Shown piece after piece: positions 46,815 to 59,150 of a stretch of DNA of 64,000 nucleotides. Positions within the stretch are counted from its first letter, which is position 1. Each line of letters opens with the position of its first letter. The notes beneath the pieces were generated by a model. The model worked only from the letters and a program-made list of their open reading frames with translations. It did not search any database and was not told the origin of the DNA. The position numbers were made by a program, and so were the translations under genes. This DNA comes from Tenrec ecaudatus. Taxonomy: Eukaryota; Chordata; Mammalia; Afrosoricida; Tenrecidae. The stretch covers positions 76,442,494 to 76,506,493 of the forward strand of contig NC_134535.1 in the NCBI RefSeq assembly GCF_050624435.1, read 5' to 3'.

Positions 46815-47249
46815 TGGGGTAAGTGGAGACGCTCCTGGCTAGGGGTGGAGTCAGTCCTGTCAAGCAGGTCACAGTCTAAGGTGCTTGCTTGGGGGCATAG
46901 CTTTCTCATAAGGAGGATCCTGAGAGAGAGAAGGCCCTCCTTTGTTTTTCTCTGCCTTCACTTTTCTGCCTGCTGGTCAGGCTTAGGGCTGCTGGAGCCC
47001 TTTTATGCTTCCACCGACCTTGGATCAACATGACTGTGTACCCACCGACCTGTGATCATGCATTCTGCATATTTTGGTGTGGCTGCATGTGTCTGCAGAG
47101 GGACTTATAGACTAGTGTAGGACTTATAGACTTGAGTTGCACTGTGCTAGGATTCTTTTGTTATATATAATCACTTCTTGATATAAAGCTTTCTTAAATA
47201 TACCTGAGTGTTACTGGATTTATTTCTCTTGTTGACCTTGTCTAACACA
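46815..47249 (+). mobile_element. LTR of the class III-like ERV family (copy E)
   Basis: tcctgtcaagcaggtcacag near 46853 and the end ttgaccttgtctaacaca at 47232-47249 agree with copy C. The middle is diverged. Probably solo. Confidence 0.6.
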
Positions 47250-47919
47250 AGTTCTGTCTCAAATCAAAATGCAGTGAAACCTGTGAGAGCCAGAACTTAC
47301 CTGGAATGCTCTTAGGTTCCCAGGTCTCACAGGTTTTCTCTTTGACAGGGAGCAGCCACTACTTTTCTCACTCTGTTGCTAGGCACCCACAACCCGATGT
47401 ACAACAGAGTGAAGCACTGCCCCGGTCAAAGGTAGAGAACATGTAGCCTCTTTCATATTGTTGTTATGTTCAAACCCATTACTGCAGCCATTGGCTCAAT
47501 CTATCTCACTGACAGTTTTCTTTTTTTCACTGACCTCCTCTCTGCCTTACCAAGCATGATGACCTTTTCTGGGTGCTGATCTGATTCCTCCTAGTAACAT
47601 GGTCCAGGAAGAACAATGCAATCTCACCATCTGCATGGCTAAAGGGCATTCTGGTTGTGCTTATTCCAAAATCATTTAGGTTTTTTAATTCTAGTAGTCC
47701 ATTGTAATTTCAATATGCTTTGCCAACACCGTAATTCAAATATACCAGTCTCCCTTCTTCAATGTCCACATTTCATAAGAATATGAGGCCATTGGCAACA
47801 CCATGGCTTGGATCAGGCTCACTTTTGTCCACAATCCGACATCTTTGCTCCTTACATTTTAAATAGGTCTTATGTAGCATTTGCCTGATGCAATATGTTG
47901 CTTGATTTCTTTTTTCTTG

Positions 47920-48290
47920 TGACAGCTTTATTGGTACATTATCCACATAGCATACAATTCAATAGTTCAAGCACATCAAGAAGAGTTGTACCATCATCAA
48001 CACAATCGGTTTTAGAACATTTTCTTCCTTCTTGTATATGTTGTTATTAGCTCCCCATTTCCCCTCAACCTCCTGTTCCATACTTCCAAGAAACCATTAA
48101 TCCAGTTACTGTCTCTCTAGATTTACTTATCTTGGGTTTCATATACAGAAAAACACACACAACAGAACTAACAATAAAACAAAGTAAAACAGAAAAACCT
48201 CAATCAAAAAGAAAGCAGAAAATATTTTAAAACTAGAACTAATTAAAATTGGGTCATAAGGAAGAGCAAATGATAAGGTGTTTAATTTTG
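47920..48290 (-). mobile_element. Old L1 3' UTR inserted in the RTE
   Basis: agctttattggtacattatc, catacaattcaatagttcaa and tcaccacaatcggtttt-like text (47930-48010) is the widely conserved eutherian L1M 3' end in reverse orientation. Confidence 0.6.
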
Positions 48291-48315
48291 ACCCTGGTGC
48301 ATCCACTCTAAGCAG

Positions 48316-48535
48316 CCCTGCTAGTGTAGTAGTTGCGTATTGAATTGTGATCTGCACGGTCTGCAGGAGGAATCCTGCAGCTGCTTTTCAAGAGGAAGAC
48401 GGAGCTTTCTAGGGGCTATCTACTCCTGTAAACAGTTACGGTCTCAGAAACTCACTGGGGCAGCTCACAAGGTAGAAGCCCTGTCCTATAGGATCACTAT
48501 GAGTTGATATCAACTGGATGGCAGAGGTTTTGTTT
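48316..48535 (+). mobile_element. AfroSINE, near full length
   Basis: Head gccctgctagtgtagtagtt at 48316, middle gaggaagacggagctttcta, then ctcactggggcagctcacaa and the tail ending in gatatcaactggatggcaga. A complete order of SINE parts in plus orientation. Confidence 0.75.
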
Positions 48536-48865
48536 TGTTTTTTAGCATCTGCAATAATCCATTTTCCAATGCACTCAGAATAATAATAATAATGAGTATA
48601 TTCGTATCTCTGGTTGATGGTCAGAGATGATTCACCAGCAGCTTAATATATGTGTATTTCCCCTTGACTTTTAAAAAACTGAAACAGCTTTAAAATGGAT
48701 CAAAAGGGAGATTGAAGGATAATGCATTTTGATGTAAACATATCTGCCATAATGGACTTTACAATGCTCTCTGTCTGACAATAAGGCTGTTCACATCTCT
48801 CAATTATGGTCAGAGGGGAATCACCTGAGGCTTACTTCATGTGTGAACCCTGCAAACAGATTTTG
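48536..48865. other. Unassigned stretch between AfroSINE and RTE
   Basis: No named repeat recognised, apart from a short AAT run near 48580-48595. Confidence 0.3.
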
Positions 48866-49929
48866 GCTTCCACTGTCACCCATAGCCTTCGGCAAACCAT
48901 CATGTGATTTTCTGCCTGCTGTTCTCATGACTGTTAATTATGGAGCCAAGTAAAATTCAATCCTTGGCAACTTCAATCTTTTCCGCCATTTTTTTTTATG
49001 TTGCTTAAAGGTCTAGTTGTGACGACTTTGGTTTTCTTCAGAATGAGCTGTAATCCACGGTAAAGATTTGGATCTTTCTCAGCAAGTGTATCAAGTCTTC
49101 TTCACTTTCAGCAAGCAAAGCTGTGTCATTTGCATATTACAGGTTGTTAATCAGTCTTCCTCCAATCCTGATGCCAAGTTCTTCTTCATATAGTTCAGCT
49201 TTGTGCATGATTTGCTCAGCATACTAATTGTATAATCATGGTGAAAGGATACTACCCTGATACACATCTTTTCTGATTTTAAGTCATGCTTGTGTCCAAA
49301 CAACTGTCTCTTGATTTATATACAGTGCCTGAATGTGCACAATGAAGTTTTCTGGAATTTCCATTGTTCACAATGTTAACCATGGTTTGTTGTTGTTCAC
49401 ATGATCAAATAACTTTGCGTAGACAGTAAAACACAAGTAAACACCTTTCCTGTATTTACTTTTTCCAGTGAAGCTCCACCTCATGTCAGCAGTGATACCC
49501 TTGTTCCACATGCTCTTCTGAATTCTGCTTGAATTTCTGAATGTTCCTTTTTCATGTACTGGTGTATTTTGAATTATCCTTAACAAAATTTTTCTTGCAT
49601 GTGATTGGTATAGTTGAATAATTTTTGTACTCTGTTGGGTCAACTTTCTATGGAATGTTGGAATGGGCATAAATATGAAAATCTTTGAATTAGTTGGCCA
49701 AGTAGTTTTTTTTTTTCAAATGTCTTGGCATAGGCTAGGGATTGCTTCCAGTGCTGCATCAGTTTGTTGAAACATTTTTGTTGGTATCCTACCAACTTCT
49801 AGAGCTCTCTATTTAATGGAAAATAGGTGTGCTTTCCTTCTCTGACTAGTTTCCACAATTTTTGACTATCAAATGTTTTAACATAACAGCTATCTTTTAT
49901 CAGTCACACTTACCTTGATAATTTCTTTT

Positions 49930-51245
49930 TAAAAAATAATTTTATTGGGGGCTTGTACTACTCTGATCACAATCCATACATCCATCCATTGTGTCAAGCA
50001 CATTTGTACATTTGTTGCCATCATCATTTTCAAAACATTTCCTTTCTACTTGAGCCTTTGGTGTCAGCTTCTATTTTTCCATTCCTTCCCCCATCTTCCC
50101 TCCCTCCCTCCCTCTGTCCCTCCCTCCCCCTTGATAATTTATAAATTTTTATTATTTTCTCATGTGTTTCACTAACCGATGTTGCCCTTCATCCACTTTT
50201 CTGTTGTCCATCATCCTGGGAGGTGGTTATAGGTAGATCATTGTGATCAGTTACCCCATTCTTACTCCACCTACCCTATCCCTCCTGGTATGGCTACACT
50301 CATTATTGGTCCTCAGGGGTTTATCTGTCCTGGATTCCCTGTGTTTCTAGCTCTTATCCGTACCCGTGTACATCCTATGGTCTAGCCAGATTTGTAAGAT
50401 AGAATTGGTGTCATGATAGTGGGAAGGAAGGAAGCATTAAAGAACTAGAGGAAAGTTGTATGTTTCATCAGTGCTATACTGCACCCCGACTTACTCATCT
50501 CCTCCCTGTGACCCTTCTGTAAGGGAATGTCCAGTTGCCTACAGATGTGCTTTGTGTGTCCATTCCACACTCCCCCTCATTCACTATGATATGATATTTT
50601 TGTTCTTGGTCTTTGATGTCTGATCCCATCAACACCTCATGATATCACTGGCAGGTGTGTTTCATGCATGTGGACTTTGCTGCTTCTCAGCTAGCTGGCT
50701 GCTTATTTATATTCAAACCTTTACAACCCCAGATGCTATATCTTTTGATAGCCAGGGGTCATCAGCTTTCTTCACCACATTTGCTTATGCACCTGCTTTG
50801 TCTTCAGTGATTGTATCAGGAAAGTGAGCATCATGGAACACCCCTTTAATAGAACAAAATGTTTTTGTGTTGAGAGAGTATTTTAATAGAAGCCCAATGT
50901 GCATCTGCTACCTTAACACTAAATCTATAAATACTTGTACATAGATTTATTTATCCATCGTCATATATGAATATATTTCCATATGTACAGGCATGTATTT
51001 AGAACTCTATAAATGCCCTTTGCCTTCTGGTTTTTTATTTCCTTTTACTTTCCTTTTGTCTCACTATCATGTGCAGCCTTCATTTGGGTTTTAGTAATTC
51101 CTCTCTGTTACATTTCCCTTGATCAAGCCCTACCAGGGCTCCTTTACCATCCTCACCTTTGATTTTAGATCATTTGTTTTTCCCTTGTCCATAGGTTTGT
51201 TAACACCCACTTCCTTTCCCCTGCCTTCCCTTCTCCCAATAATTT
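49930..51245 (-). mobile_element. 5'-truncated L1 tail
   Basis: L1 3' UTR in reverse from aaaaaataattttattgggg to about 51245. One about 250-base unit is present (landmark at about 50610). Contains a CCCT-rich run at 50095-50130. The open runs at 49945, 49953 and 50639 are 3' UTR text, not genes. Confidence 0.85.
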
Positions 51246-51940
51246 CTCTTGCATGCCCAACTTTTTATTGTAGTTTGCATAAAAGTTTAAAGAGCAAATT
51301 AGTTTTCCATTCAACCATTTATACACATTTTATTAAATAACATTGGTGGCAATTTTTCATGCTAACAATATCCGTTCTCCTTCCTCCCTGAGTTCTATAA
51401 ACCCTTTCATCCTTCTTTCCTGCTCCTCCCTGTCTTCTGAGTTTTGTTTGTGGACAAATGCTGCTTTTGGGTCGCATATGGTTGACTGTTCTGTGAAGTG
51501 CATTCCTCTCTCATAATATCATTTATCTTATGATCTGTGTATTATTAGGCTGAAGAGTGAGCCACAATGGCTGGTCAGTTGCAGGTTGAGGAGTACCTAA
51601 GAGTCATTCTCACATACATTCCATTAGCTTCTATCAACCAGTAAGTCTTGTTTTGCTGTAGTTGCTCTTTGCAATTTTTAATATTTTCTGTATTTTCTTT
51701 TTAAAATGATTTTATTAGCACTTTGTCCACATGTCATACAATTCAATAATTCAGTCACATAAAGAAGAGTAGTACAATTATCACCAAAATTAATTCTGGA
51801 ACATTTTCTTCTTCCTTATACTCATTGTAATTCATATGTTTTTTTCTAGTTGTGGAAAAAATATACACATGTAAACATTCTCCAATTCAACTTTTTTATT
51901 ATTTTAAATTTTGTTCTACATTTTATTATCTTTCTAAATA
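51246..51940 (-). mobile_element. Older L1 3' UTR remnant
   Basis: At 51705-51800 the text gattttattagcactttgtc, catacaattcaataattcag and attaattctggaacattttc matches the eutherian L1M 3' end in reverse, like 47920-48010. The left part (51246-51700) probably belongs to the same or another old element. Confidence 0.45.
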
Positions 51941-52084
51941 TATCTAGGTTGTTAGTCTGTAGTACTGATCAGCGTAGTAATATTGGCAACTGGCACCATC
52001 TATTTCTTCTGGCCTCAGGATAGTGGAGGCTTCTGTGATTTGTTTGGTCTACTAGTCCTTTGCACTCATGGTTTCCTTGAGTTT

Positions 52085-52290
52085 TTATCTTTCCTCACTA
52101 TCTGGTTACACGTTGTGCAACAACAGCAATTCAAAACCACCAGCAGCTCCATGAGAGAAAGATGTGACTTTCTACTCCCATAGAGAATTAAGGTCTCAGA
52201 AATTCACAGGGGCAGTTCAACTCTTCCTATAGGGTCAATATGAGTTAGCATAGACCCAATGGCAGTGGATTCAACTTGGGTTTTTTGTAT
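52085..52290 (+). mobile_element. AfroSINE copy
   Basis: Body and tail in plus orientation: gagagaaagatgtgactttc, tcagaaattcacaggggcag, tcctatagggtcaatatgag and gacccaatggcagtggattc. The head part is diverged. Confidence 0.65.
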
Positions 52291-53229
52291 TCTTTGCTCA
52301 GGATGACAAGAGACCAATAATTCCATCTCAAGAATTTCTTTATTATGCCATTTAGACATTTTAAAAAGCAACCTAGCTTTTTTGAATTTACTATCAAATA
52401 ATTTCTTCCGTAACATTTCTTTCTTGACCAGATTCCCTTTTCTTGCTCTTCTTGCCTTATTTCCTTTTGATTCTTACAAATTTAAACACTGTGCAATTTA
52501 CAACCTGAGCAGACTCATCAGTGAGGGACCACTTCTCATTCTATTCCCCTCTCCAGCTCCCCTTCCACAAAAAGAATGAGTCTCCAAGGCAAGAGATTTC
52601 TTATAACAAACAAAGCGTTTACAATTTGCAAGTTAGATGGTTTCCAGTGGGTATTTTTGACTCTCTTTTCTCTAGGCACATTTGAAAGAAACAGCTGAAA
52701 TATTGCATACAGTTTTACAGTAATTCCTTCATGGAAGAAAAACAGGAATTGGGAATTATTTGTTGGTGTATGTATATAATCCTACTTAATAGGCATTATT
52801 ATGCTCATTTTACAGAACAGGAAAGTGACGCCAGGTGATGGCATTATTTCATGTGTCTTTCAAGATCGAGTTGCTAATTGTGCTCATTTGGCTATGCCAC
52901 ATTGCTTTTCTGGTTCCCAGCATTGTTGCGCTGAATTATGTTTGAGAAATTCATTTGCAAAAGCATCAAATAGTATATATTTTGCCCCCAATTAGGCATT
53001 TTATACCTTAAAGTAGCATTTCATTTTTTGGTCCTTGCATCCTAAAAGAAATAGACTCAACTCAATCAAAGAACTCCTGTGAGGAATTTCTCCCCTGCTT
53101 TAAAAACGTTGTTGGGAGTCTTTTCCTTCTTTCACATTATTTGCATTTTTTTCTGTACCATCTTAATGCGATTTTGTTTTTTATTCTTTTCTGTTGACCT
53201 CAAGTTGTGAAGCACAGGAGTGGATGCAT
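52291..53229. other. Unassigned intergenic stretch
   Basis: About 0.9 kb with no gene or named repeat recognised. Confidence 0.3.
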
Positions 53230-53530
53230 AATTATAATAACTGATACAAGAGAATATAGGAAATACAGGGGTGGGGTGGATGATAGAGTGGGATAGGGGG
53301 TTTCGGGAGTAAGTAATGAAGACAGGTGCGGGGAGGAAGGCCTAGAACTGATTGTGATTGCACGACTCATCTTAAAAGCAATTTAACCATGGGCGGGGGG
53401 TGGGAGGTCGACAGGGTGTATGTTCTAAAATTGCTGTGGGAGTGATTTTGCAATTCTCCTTGATATGATTGAATGTGTGAACTATTGAATTATTTGATAT
53501 ATAAATTACTGCCAATAAAACTGTTGGGGG
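53230..53530 (+). mobile_element. L1-type 3' end fragment
   Basis: G-rich text followed by gaatgtgtgaactattgaat and gccaataaaactgttgg, resembling 5290-5425. Confidence 0.4.
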
Positions 53531-53934
53531 GGGGAGAGAACTGCTGTGGAAGTGTCCTTTTTTATGGAAATAGAAGTCTTCCAAGCCTCAACAAATTCTT
53601 CCATGCAAATTTGCAAGTGTTCTCTCATAAGTGACCATAGGTGAATATGGATTCCCCTACCTGCCTCAGCCTGAGCATTCTACATTTATCTGTTTTTAAT
53701 TTGTTTCTGCATGTATCCTCTCAAATATAAAATTTATTGCTTAACTGTCTTAGCCAATAGTCTATAAAAGGATTATTTAAAACAAGGCCAGTGATACTTT
53801 AATAATAAGACTGTTCAAAACTTTCGTAACCTGCAAATAATTCCAGGAAAATTGCTGTCCTTTCTATCCACAGGATAGTTCAACAACACTGTTCACTAGG
53901 GAAGACAATTGTGTGAACTCATATTTTTACCTTT
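53531..53934. other. Unassigned stretch
   Basis: Nothing recognised. Confidence 0.3.
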
Positions 53935-55100
53935 CTTTTAAAAAAATCATTTTATTTGGGACTCGTACAACTCTTTTTTTTCCTTTTTTTTTTCGTACAA
54001 CTCTTATCACAATCCATACATACATCCATTGTGTCAAGCACGTTTGTACATTTGTTTCCATCATCATTCTTAAACATTTGCTTTCTACTTGAGTCCTTGG
54101 TATAAGCTCCTCATTTTTCCCCTCCCTTCCCCACTCTCCCTCCCTCCTGAACCCTTGATAATTTATAAATTACTATTATTTTCTAATGCCTTACATATTC
54201 GATGCCTCCCTTCACCCACTTTGTGTTGTTCATCCCCCGGGGAGGGGGTTATATGTAGATACTTGTCATCAGTTCCCTCTTGCTCCCTCACTTTCCCTTT
54301 CCCTCCTGGTATCGCTATTCTCATTATTGGTCCTAAAGGTTTATCTGTCCTGGATTCCCTGTGTTTCCAGCTCTGATCTGTACCCATGTACATCCTCTGG
54401 TTTAGCTGGATTTCTAAGGTAGAATTGGCATCATGATAGTCGGGGTGGTGGTGAAGAGGAAACATTAAAGAACTAGAGGAAATTTGTATGTTTCATCAGT
54501 GCTATAATGCACCCTGACTGACTCATCTCCTCCCCTAGACAGTTCTGTAAGGGATATCCAGTTGTCTACATATGGGCTTTGAGCCCCAATCTGCATTCCC
54601 TCTCATTCACATCGTTACGATGTTTTATTCTTTGATGCCTGATACCTGATCCTATAGACACCTAATGATCATACAGGCTGGCGTGCTTCTTCCATATGAG
54701 CTTTGTTGCTTCTCAGCTAGAGGGCTGCCTGTTTATCTTCAGGCCTTTAAGACTGCAGACACTATATCTTTTGATCGGCAGGCACCATTAGCTTTCTTCA
54801 CCACATTTGCTTATGCACCAGCTTTGTCTTCAGCTATCCTGTCGGGAAGGTGAGTATGACAGAATGTCAGTTAAATAGAACAAAGTGTTCTTGCATTGAA
54901 GAAGTACTTGAGGGGGGTCCTAGTGTTCATCTGCTACCTTAATACTAAAACTTAAAGTATATACGCATAGATCTATTTCCCAATTATCACATATAAATAT
55001 ATTTACATATACATGTACACATGCCTATACTTAGACCTCTATAAATGTCCTTTGCCTCTTAGTTCTTTACTCTATTTCCTTTTACTTTCCACTTTTCTTT
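53935..55100 (-). mobile_element. 5'-truncated L1 tail
   Basis: L1 3' UTR in reverse, starting aaaaaaatcattttatttgg. The first about 20 bases (gtacaactctt) are repeated after a T-rich run at 53973-53993, which suggests a small internal duplication. One about 250-base unit (landmark at about 54631). Ends at tttccttttactttcc. Confidence 0.85.
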
Positions 55101-55494
55101 TTCTTTGAAAACTGCTGCTCTCTTATTACCCTAGGCCCTCACCCACAAGAAAACCTCTCTGGACCATCTTTCCTCAGCTTATGTTTAAAATTTATTCCCA
55201 ACGCTGTCAACTAAGGACACTCATTACTCTGTTGCAAGCAAAGATCCCCGAGGCAATGTATGCTTCACACATTGATTCCCAAGAGCATGCTCTTAGTAGA
55301 TCATATTCATAACCTCTATCACTCTGGGTTAAATATAATGTGGGGAAGTGAGGCAGAAAGTCATATTCTACTAAGTTCACCAGACTCTTTTTTCCTCCCT
55401 CAAAGTCCTTTTAACTTTCTGTTTATTGGTATCAGCATGAAGTAGTAGAATAGCAGTGATAACCAAATCCCCACTAAAGTAATGAGGGTGGTAA
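55101..55494. other. Unassigned stretch
   Basis: Nothing recognised. Confidence 0.3.
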
Positions 55495-55630
55495 GTCAAA
55501 GTCAAACTCCCTGACATTGAGTCAATTTTGACCTAATAGAAAAGCATAGGTCTGCATCTGTGGGTTTCTGAGACTGTAAATCTTCAGAGGAGTCGAAATT
55601 CTTGTCTTTCTCTCAATAAGAGGTGGTAGA
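55495..55630 (-). mobile_element. AfroSINE fragment
   Basis: aactccctgacattgagtca, tttgacctaatagaaaagca and ctgtgggtttctgagactgt are AfroSINE body text in reverse. Confidence 0.6.
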
Positions 55631-57400
55631 AACAAAATATTACTTCTTACAAGAAAAACCTTGAACCTGTGTGCATTTTTGTATAGCACAGAATAAGATT
55701 AGGCATCAGAGAATATAGAAAACTCAATCAATTTTGTTACTTTATAACTATGTGATCTTAAATTTTTATTCACCTATAAGAATACTTAGAATCAAATTCT
55801 CACTGTAATTATTTGACTAATTAGTTACGAAGTTAAGTTAGGAAGCAAGTTCCCTGCTTGCAGTTTATTCATTTTTAGTTTCCTGTCGTTGTGAAGCCTG
55901 AAATGAATGCAGATGTGAATACTCAACCACTCCCTGAAGACTCCAGGTTGGTAACCAGGAGGGCAAAGGTAAATGGGTCAGGGTGTTAGAGTCCTTGCTC
56001 CCTGATTCCAACTAGGAGCTAAACCCTACTAGGGAAATCATGAGATTAATTTACTGAATTTCCACCAACATTGGAAAAAATATGTAAATAAAGAATAAAA
56101 TGAAATAGAAAATATCAGATAATATAGCATGTAGTAATGTATGTCTTGTAAAACTTTTGTTATATATATATAACATACACATTATACATAAAGTTATGTG
56201 TATGTGTGTTTACTGAGAAATGATATAAAATGCACGATGAATGATAATCCAAAATATCTGCAGAAGTTTCCTTATACACGTTTATAAAAACAACAAGTAC
56301 GAAAAATCTTGAATCAAACACCACCAGATAATATGACTTGCGAACCATGTGAGCTCCCAACATGTTAGAGACTTGGAAATGTTCTTTCAGATTCTAAGAG
56401 GAAGTTCTCACACTGTCCTAGATAACAAGTTTCCCACATGGGACTGTCAGCTTAGCTACAGAGCTCATGATGACTAATTTTTGCATGTCCTGTTCCCATG
56501 AATCTATGCTGATTACATTTATTTCAAAGGGGAAAGTTACTCAAAACAACCTTCCTAAAAGCAAAAAGGGTGTCCAGATCCTGATTAACTCTTCAAACCA
56601 GGTTAGTTATCACTGAAAAGTCTAGAACATGATGTTCTTACATTTCTTAGTGTGATTAAAAACTATATCCACATATCTACCCAATACTTTATGCTTCATT
56701 CTTTGGATTCATAGACACAGTAATTTAATGGATTTAATATTCTTACTTAATATTTTTATGTTCCTAAATTTTACTTGTAATGTCATAGAGTCTTCCTATT
56801 TTTATGCCAAAGTAAAACTCCATATATGCTGATTTTGAGTGCATTTGAGTAATTGTAAATAATTACTGTTCAATGTATACTGACCTTTAAACAGATATAT
56901 AGAATAGGTCAAAGGAAAAATAGACATCAATCTAATTTATATGTCTTTGAATTCTAATAAACCACCACAGGCAGAGAAGAATGGAGGGTCCTTTTGGTAG
57001 AAGTGAGGAACCAGCACCTCTTGGTATTGGGGAAATTTAGGAAATTGGACTAGAAGGAAAGTGAGAGATTTCTATAATTCTATTAAAATTAAACCTAAAA
57101 AGGCAGGGGAAAATAAGAAAAAAAATTCTACTAAGAATGAGATGCAGAAAGTAGGGCAATAAGTGAATTTCAGTGGGAAGTAAGGGAGATGAATGACAAA
57201 GAAAGAAAATGAATAATTCATCTAGAATGCTGGAGGCATTCCTGGATTAACTCGTCCCACAGTATCATTATGGGACTTCCTGCCTGTGCTAGTGAGGAGC
57301 CATGAGGAAACAAGGAGCAGGACTTTCTCACAAGGACCAAACCAAATCAGGAGGATCCAATATCATTCTAATTAGCCACTGGTCTGGTGATATCAGCAGA
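55631..57400. other. Unassigned region upstream of OR gene 2
   Basis: About 1.75 kb with no named repeat or gene, including a TA-rich run at 56160-56175. Being free of recognisable young insertions, it may hold 5' non-coding exons or the promoter of OR gene 2, but none can be fixed from sequence alone. Confidence 0.35.
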
Positions 57401-57421
57401 GATAAAGTTGATGATCTGTCT

Positions 57422-57435
57422 CTTTGTTTTCCCAG
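57422..57435 (+). promoter_or_regulatory. Possible 3' splice site before OR gene 2
   Basis: A pyrimidine run ctttgttttcccag ends in AG at 57434-57435, 85 bases before the receptor ATG. OR genes usually have one or more upstream non-coding exons joined to the coding exon at such a place. Not proven. Confidence 0.35.
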
Positions 57436-57520
57436 AGGTTATCGATTTCAGATGGTATCTTCCTTTTTCACCTTTGATTGCCCTCTCTTTCTCATCCTGA
57501 CTCTCAAAAAAATATCAACG

Positions 57521-58450
57521 ATGAAAAATAGAACTATGTTGACTGAATTCATCCTGCTGGGCCTAACAGATGTCCCTGCACTCCAGGCGGCACTTTTCAC
57601 CTTTCTGTTCCTCACCTATTTTCTCAGCATCATCGGAAATCTGACCATCCTCATCCTCACCTTACTAGACTCCCACCTACAGACCCCTATGTACTTCTTT
57701 CTCCGGAACTTCTCCTTCTTAGAAATTTCCTTCACAAACATCTTCATCCCTAGGGCCCTGATCAGCATCACGACAGGGAACAAGAGCATCAGCTTTGCTG
57801 GTTGCTTCGCCCAGTATTTCTTTGCCATCTTCCTTGGGGCAACGGAGTTTTATCTTCTAGCAGCCATGTCCTATGATCGTTATGTAGCCATCTGCAAACC
57901 CCTGCATTACATGACCATTGTGAGCAGTAGGGTCTGCACTCAGCTGGTTCTCTGCTCCTGGCTGGCTGGGCTAATGGTTATTATACCACCTATCACCCTA
58001 ATGAGCCAGCAGGACTTTTGTGCATCCAACAGGTTGAATCATTATTTCTGTGACTTTGAGCCCCTTCGGGAACTCTCCTGTTCAGACACAAGACTCACCG
58101 AGAAGGTTGTCTTTCTTGTAGCATCTGTGACTCTGGTGGTCACTCTCGTGCTGGTGATTATCTCCTACACACTCATCATCAGGACGATTTTGAAGCTCCC
58201 ATCTGCTCAGCAAAGGACAAAAGCCTTTTCCACTTGTTCTTCTCACATGATCGTCATCTCCCTGTCTTATGGAAGCTGCTTTTTCATTTATGTTAAACCC
58301 ACAGCAAAAGAAGGGGGCACATTCAACAAGGGAGTAGCGCTACTCATTACCTCCGTTGCCCCTGTGTTGAACCCTTTTATTTATACACTAAGGAACCAGC
58401 AGGTAAAACAGGCCTTCAAGGATGCCATCAAAAAATGTGTGAATCTTTAA
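57521..58450 (+). CDS. OR6C4-like: Olfactory receptor, family 6 subfamily C-like (gene 2)
   Basis: Intact 309-residue class II odorant receptor with seven predicted helices; couples odorant binding to Gs/olf signalling in olfactory neuron cilia. Hallmarks: NRT glycosylation site at 3-5, GN at 39-40, PMYFFLRN at 56-63, C95 and C177 for the disulfide, [10 protein letters not shown] at 116-125, KAFSTCSSH at 234-242, NPFIYTLRN at 284-292. The frame is open for 73 more codons upstream (ATG at 57302), but I start at 57521: it gives the family N-terminus (MKNRT...TEFILLGL), has A at -3, and the upstream residues do not look like a receptor. It is a clear paralogue of gene 1, with identical long blocks around helices 2, 3 and 6, and resembles OR6C4. 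No break is seen. Confidence 0.96.
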   Translation: MKNRTMLTEFILLGLTDVPALQAALFTFLFLTYFLSIIGNLTILILTLLDSHLQTPMYFFLRNFSFLEISFTNIFIPRALISITTGNKSISFAGCFAQYFFAIFLGATEFYLLAAMSYDRYVAICKPLHYMTIVSSRVCTQLVLCSWLAGLMVIIPPITLMSQQDFCASNRLNHYFCDFEPLRELSCSDTRLTEKVVFLVASVTLVVTLVLVIISYTLIIRTILKLPSAQQRTKAFSTCSSHMIVISLSYGSCFFIYVKPTAKEGGTFNKGVALLITSVAPVLNPFIYTLRNQQVKQAFKDAIKKCVNL

Positions 58451-58954
58451 GTAACGTCAGAATTCAAGCCCTAATGGTTTACTCTCATCTATGTACCAAG
58501 TTATCTGCTAGTTACCAGGCATTCAAAAAGAGGTCAACTCAAGCCCAATAATAGAGACTTGGAGATAAATAGCTTGCTGCCTATTAAATGTTAGTAAAAA
58601 AGAAATGTGTTTTTATGAATTAGAAAGTAGCACAATCTGAGTTGAAAAGTCAATTGTTTCTGAAAAGCTGATATTTAAACTCGGTCTTGACATACAGGAA
58701 TGGGTCTAGCTAGCAAAGTAAAGAAAGAAATTTGTATAGAAGGAATATTTCACAAAATTTCAAACTGCAATTCAGATGATTTGTTTTTGTCATTTATTGG
58801 TAAAAGAAAGAGAGATTACAGCTGTGGAAAGTATAATCTTGGTTTTCAGTTAAGATAAATTCACATTTAAGTTAGCTAAATGTCCACAATGTTATGACAT
58901 CTGGATTCAGGGATAGATATACTAATCCTGACCATAGACATAAGGGACTGGCTT
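58451..58954. other. Downstream flank of OR gene 2
   Basis: No repeat recognised. An ATTAAA at about 58583 could serve as polyadenylation signal, which is not supported by anything further. Confidence 0.3.
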
Positions 58955-59150
58955 GTACAAATAGTTAAGGACACTACTACTATCTGAAAGGTTGGTTGTT
59001 CAAGCCTACCCAGAGGCACCTGGGAAGACAGACTTGACAATTTGTTTCTGAAAGGTCTCAGCCTTATAACCTGTGTGGAGCAGTATTGCACTGCACATCT
59101 GAAGTCACCACAAGTCAGCATCATTTCCATGGCAACAACAGCATCAATAA
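58955..59150 (+). mobile_element. AfroSINE copy
   Basis: gaaaggttggttgttcaagc (head/B box side), cacctgggaagacagacttg, ttctgaaaggtctcagcctt and the tail with atttccatggcaacaacagc, in plus orientation. Confidence 0.75.

Larger units (their letters stand above)
47275..49925 (-). mobile_element. RTE-type LINE, minus strand, interrupted
   Basis: Starts with a 3' untranslated part that contains inverted text (aacctgtgagagc...ctcacaggtt, 47278-47335), then reads on the minus strand through RTE ORF text to 47918. After an insertion (47920-48865) it resumes with the finger/palm region (tttgcatattacaggttgtt near 49130 marks the YADD block) up to about 49920. Decayed; ends where an L1 tail was inserted. 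Confidence 0.75.

Noticed and set aside
57302-58450. 382-residue form of OR gene 2 from the ATG at 57302
   Set aside because: The first 73 residues do not resemble an OR N-terminus, and the internal ATG at 57521 gives the normal length and start. An acceptor-like site lies between them.
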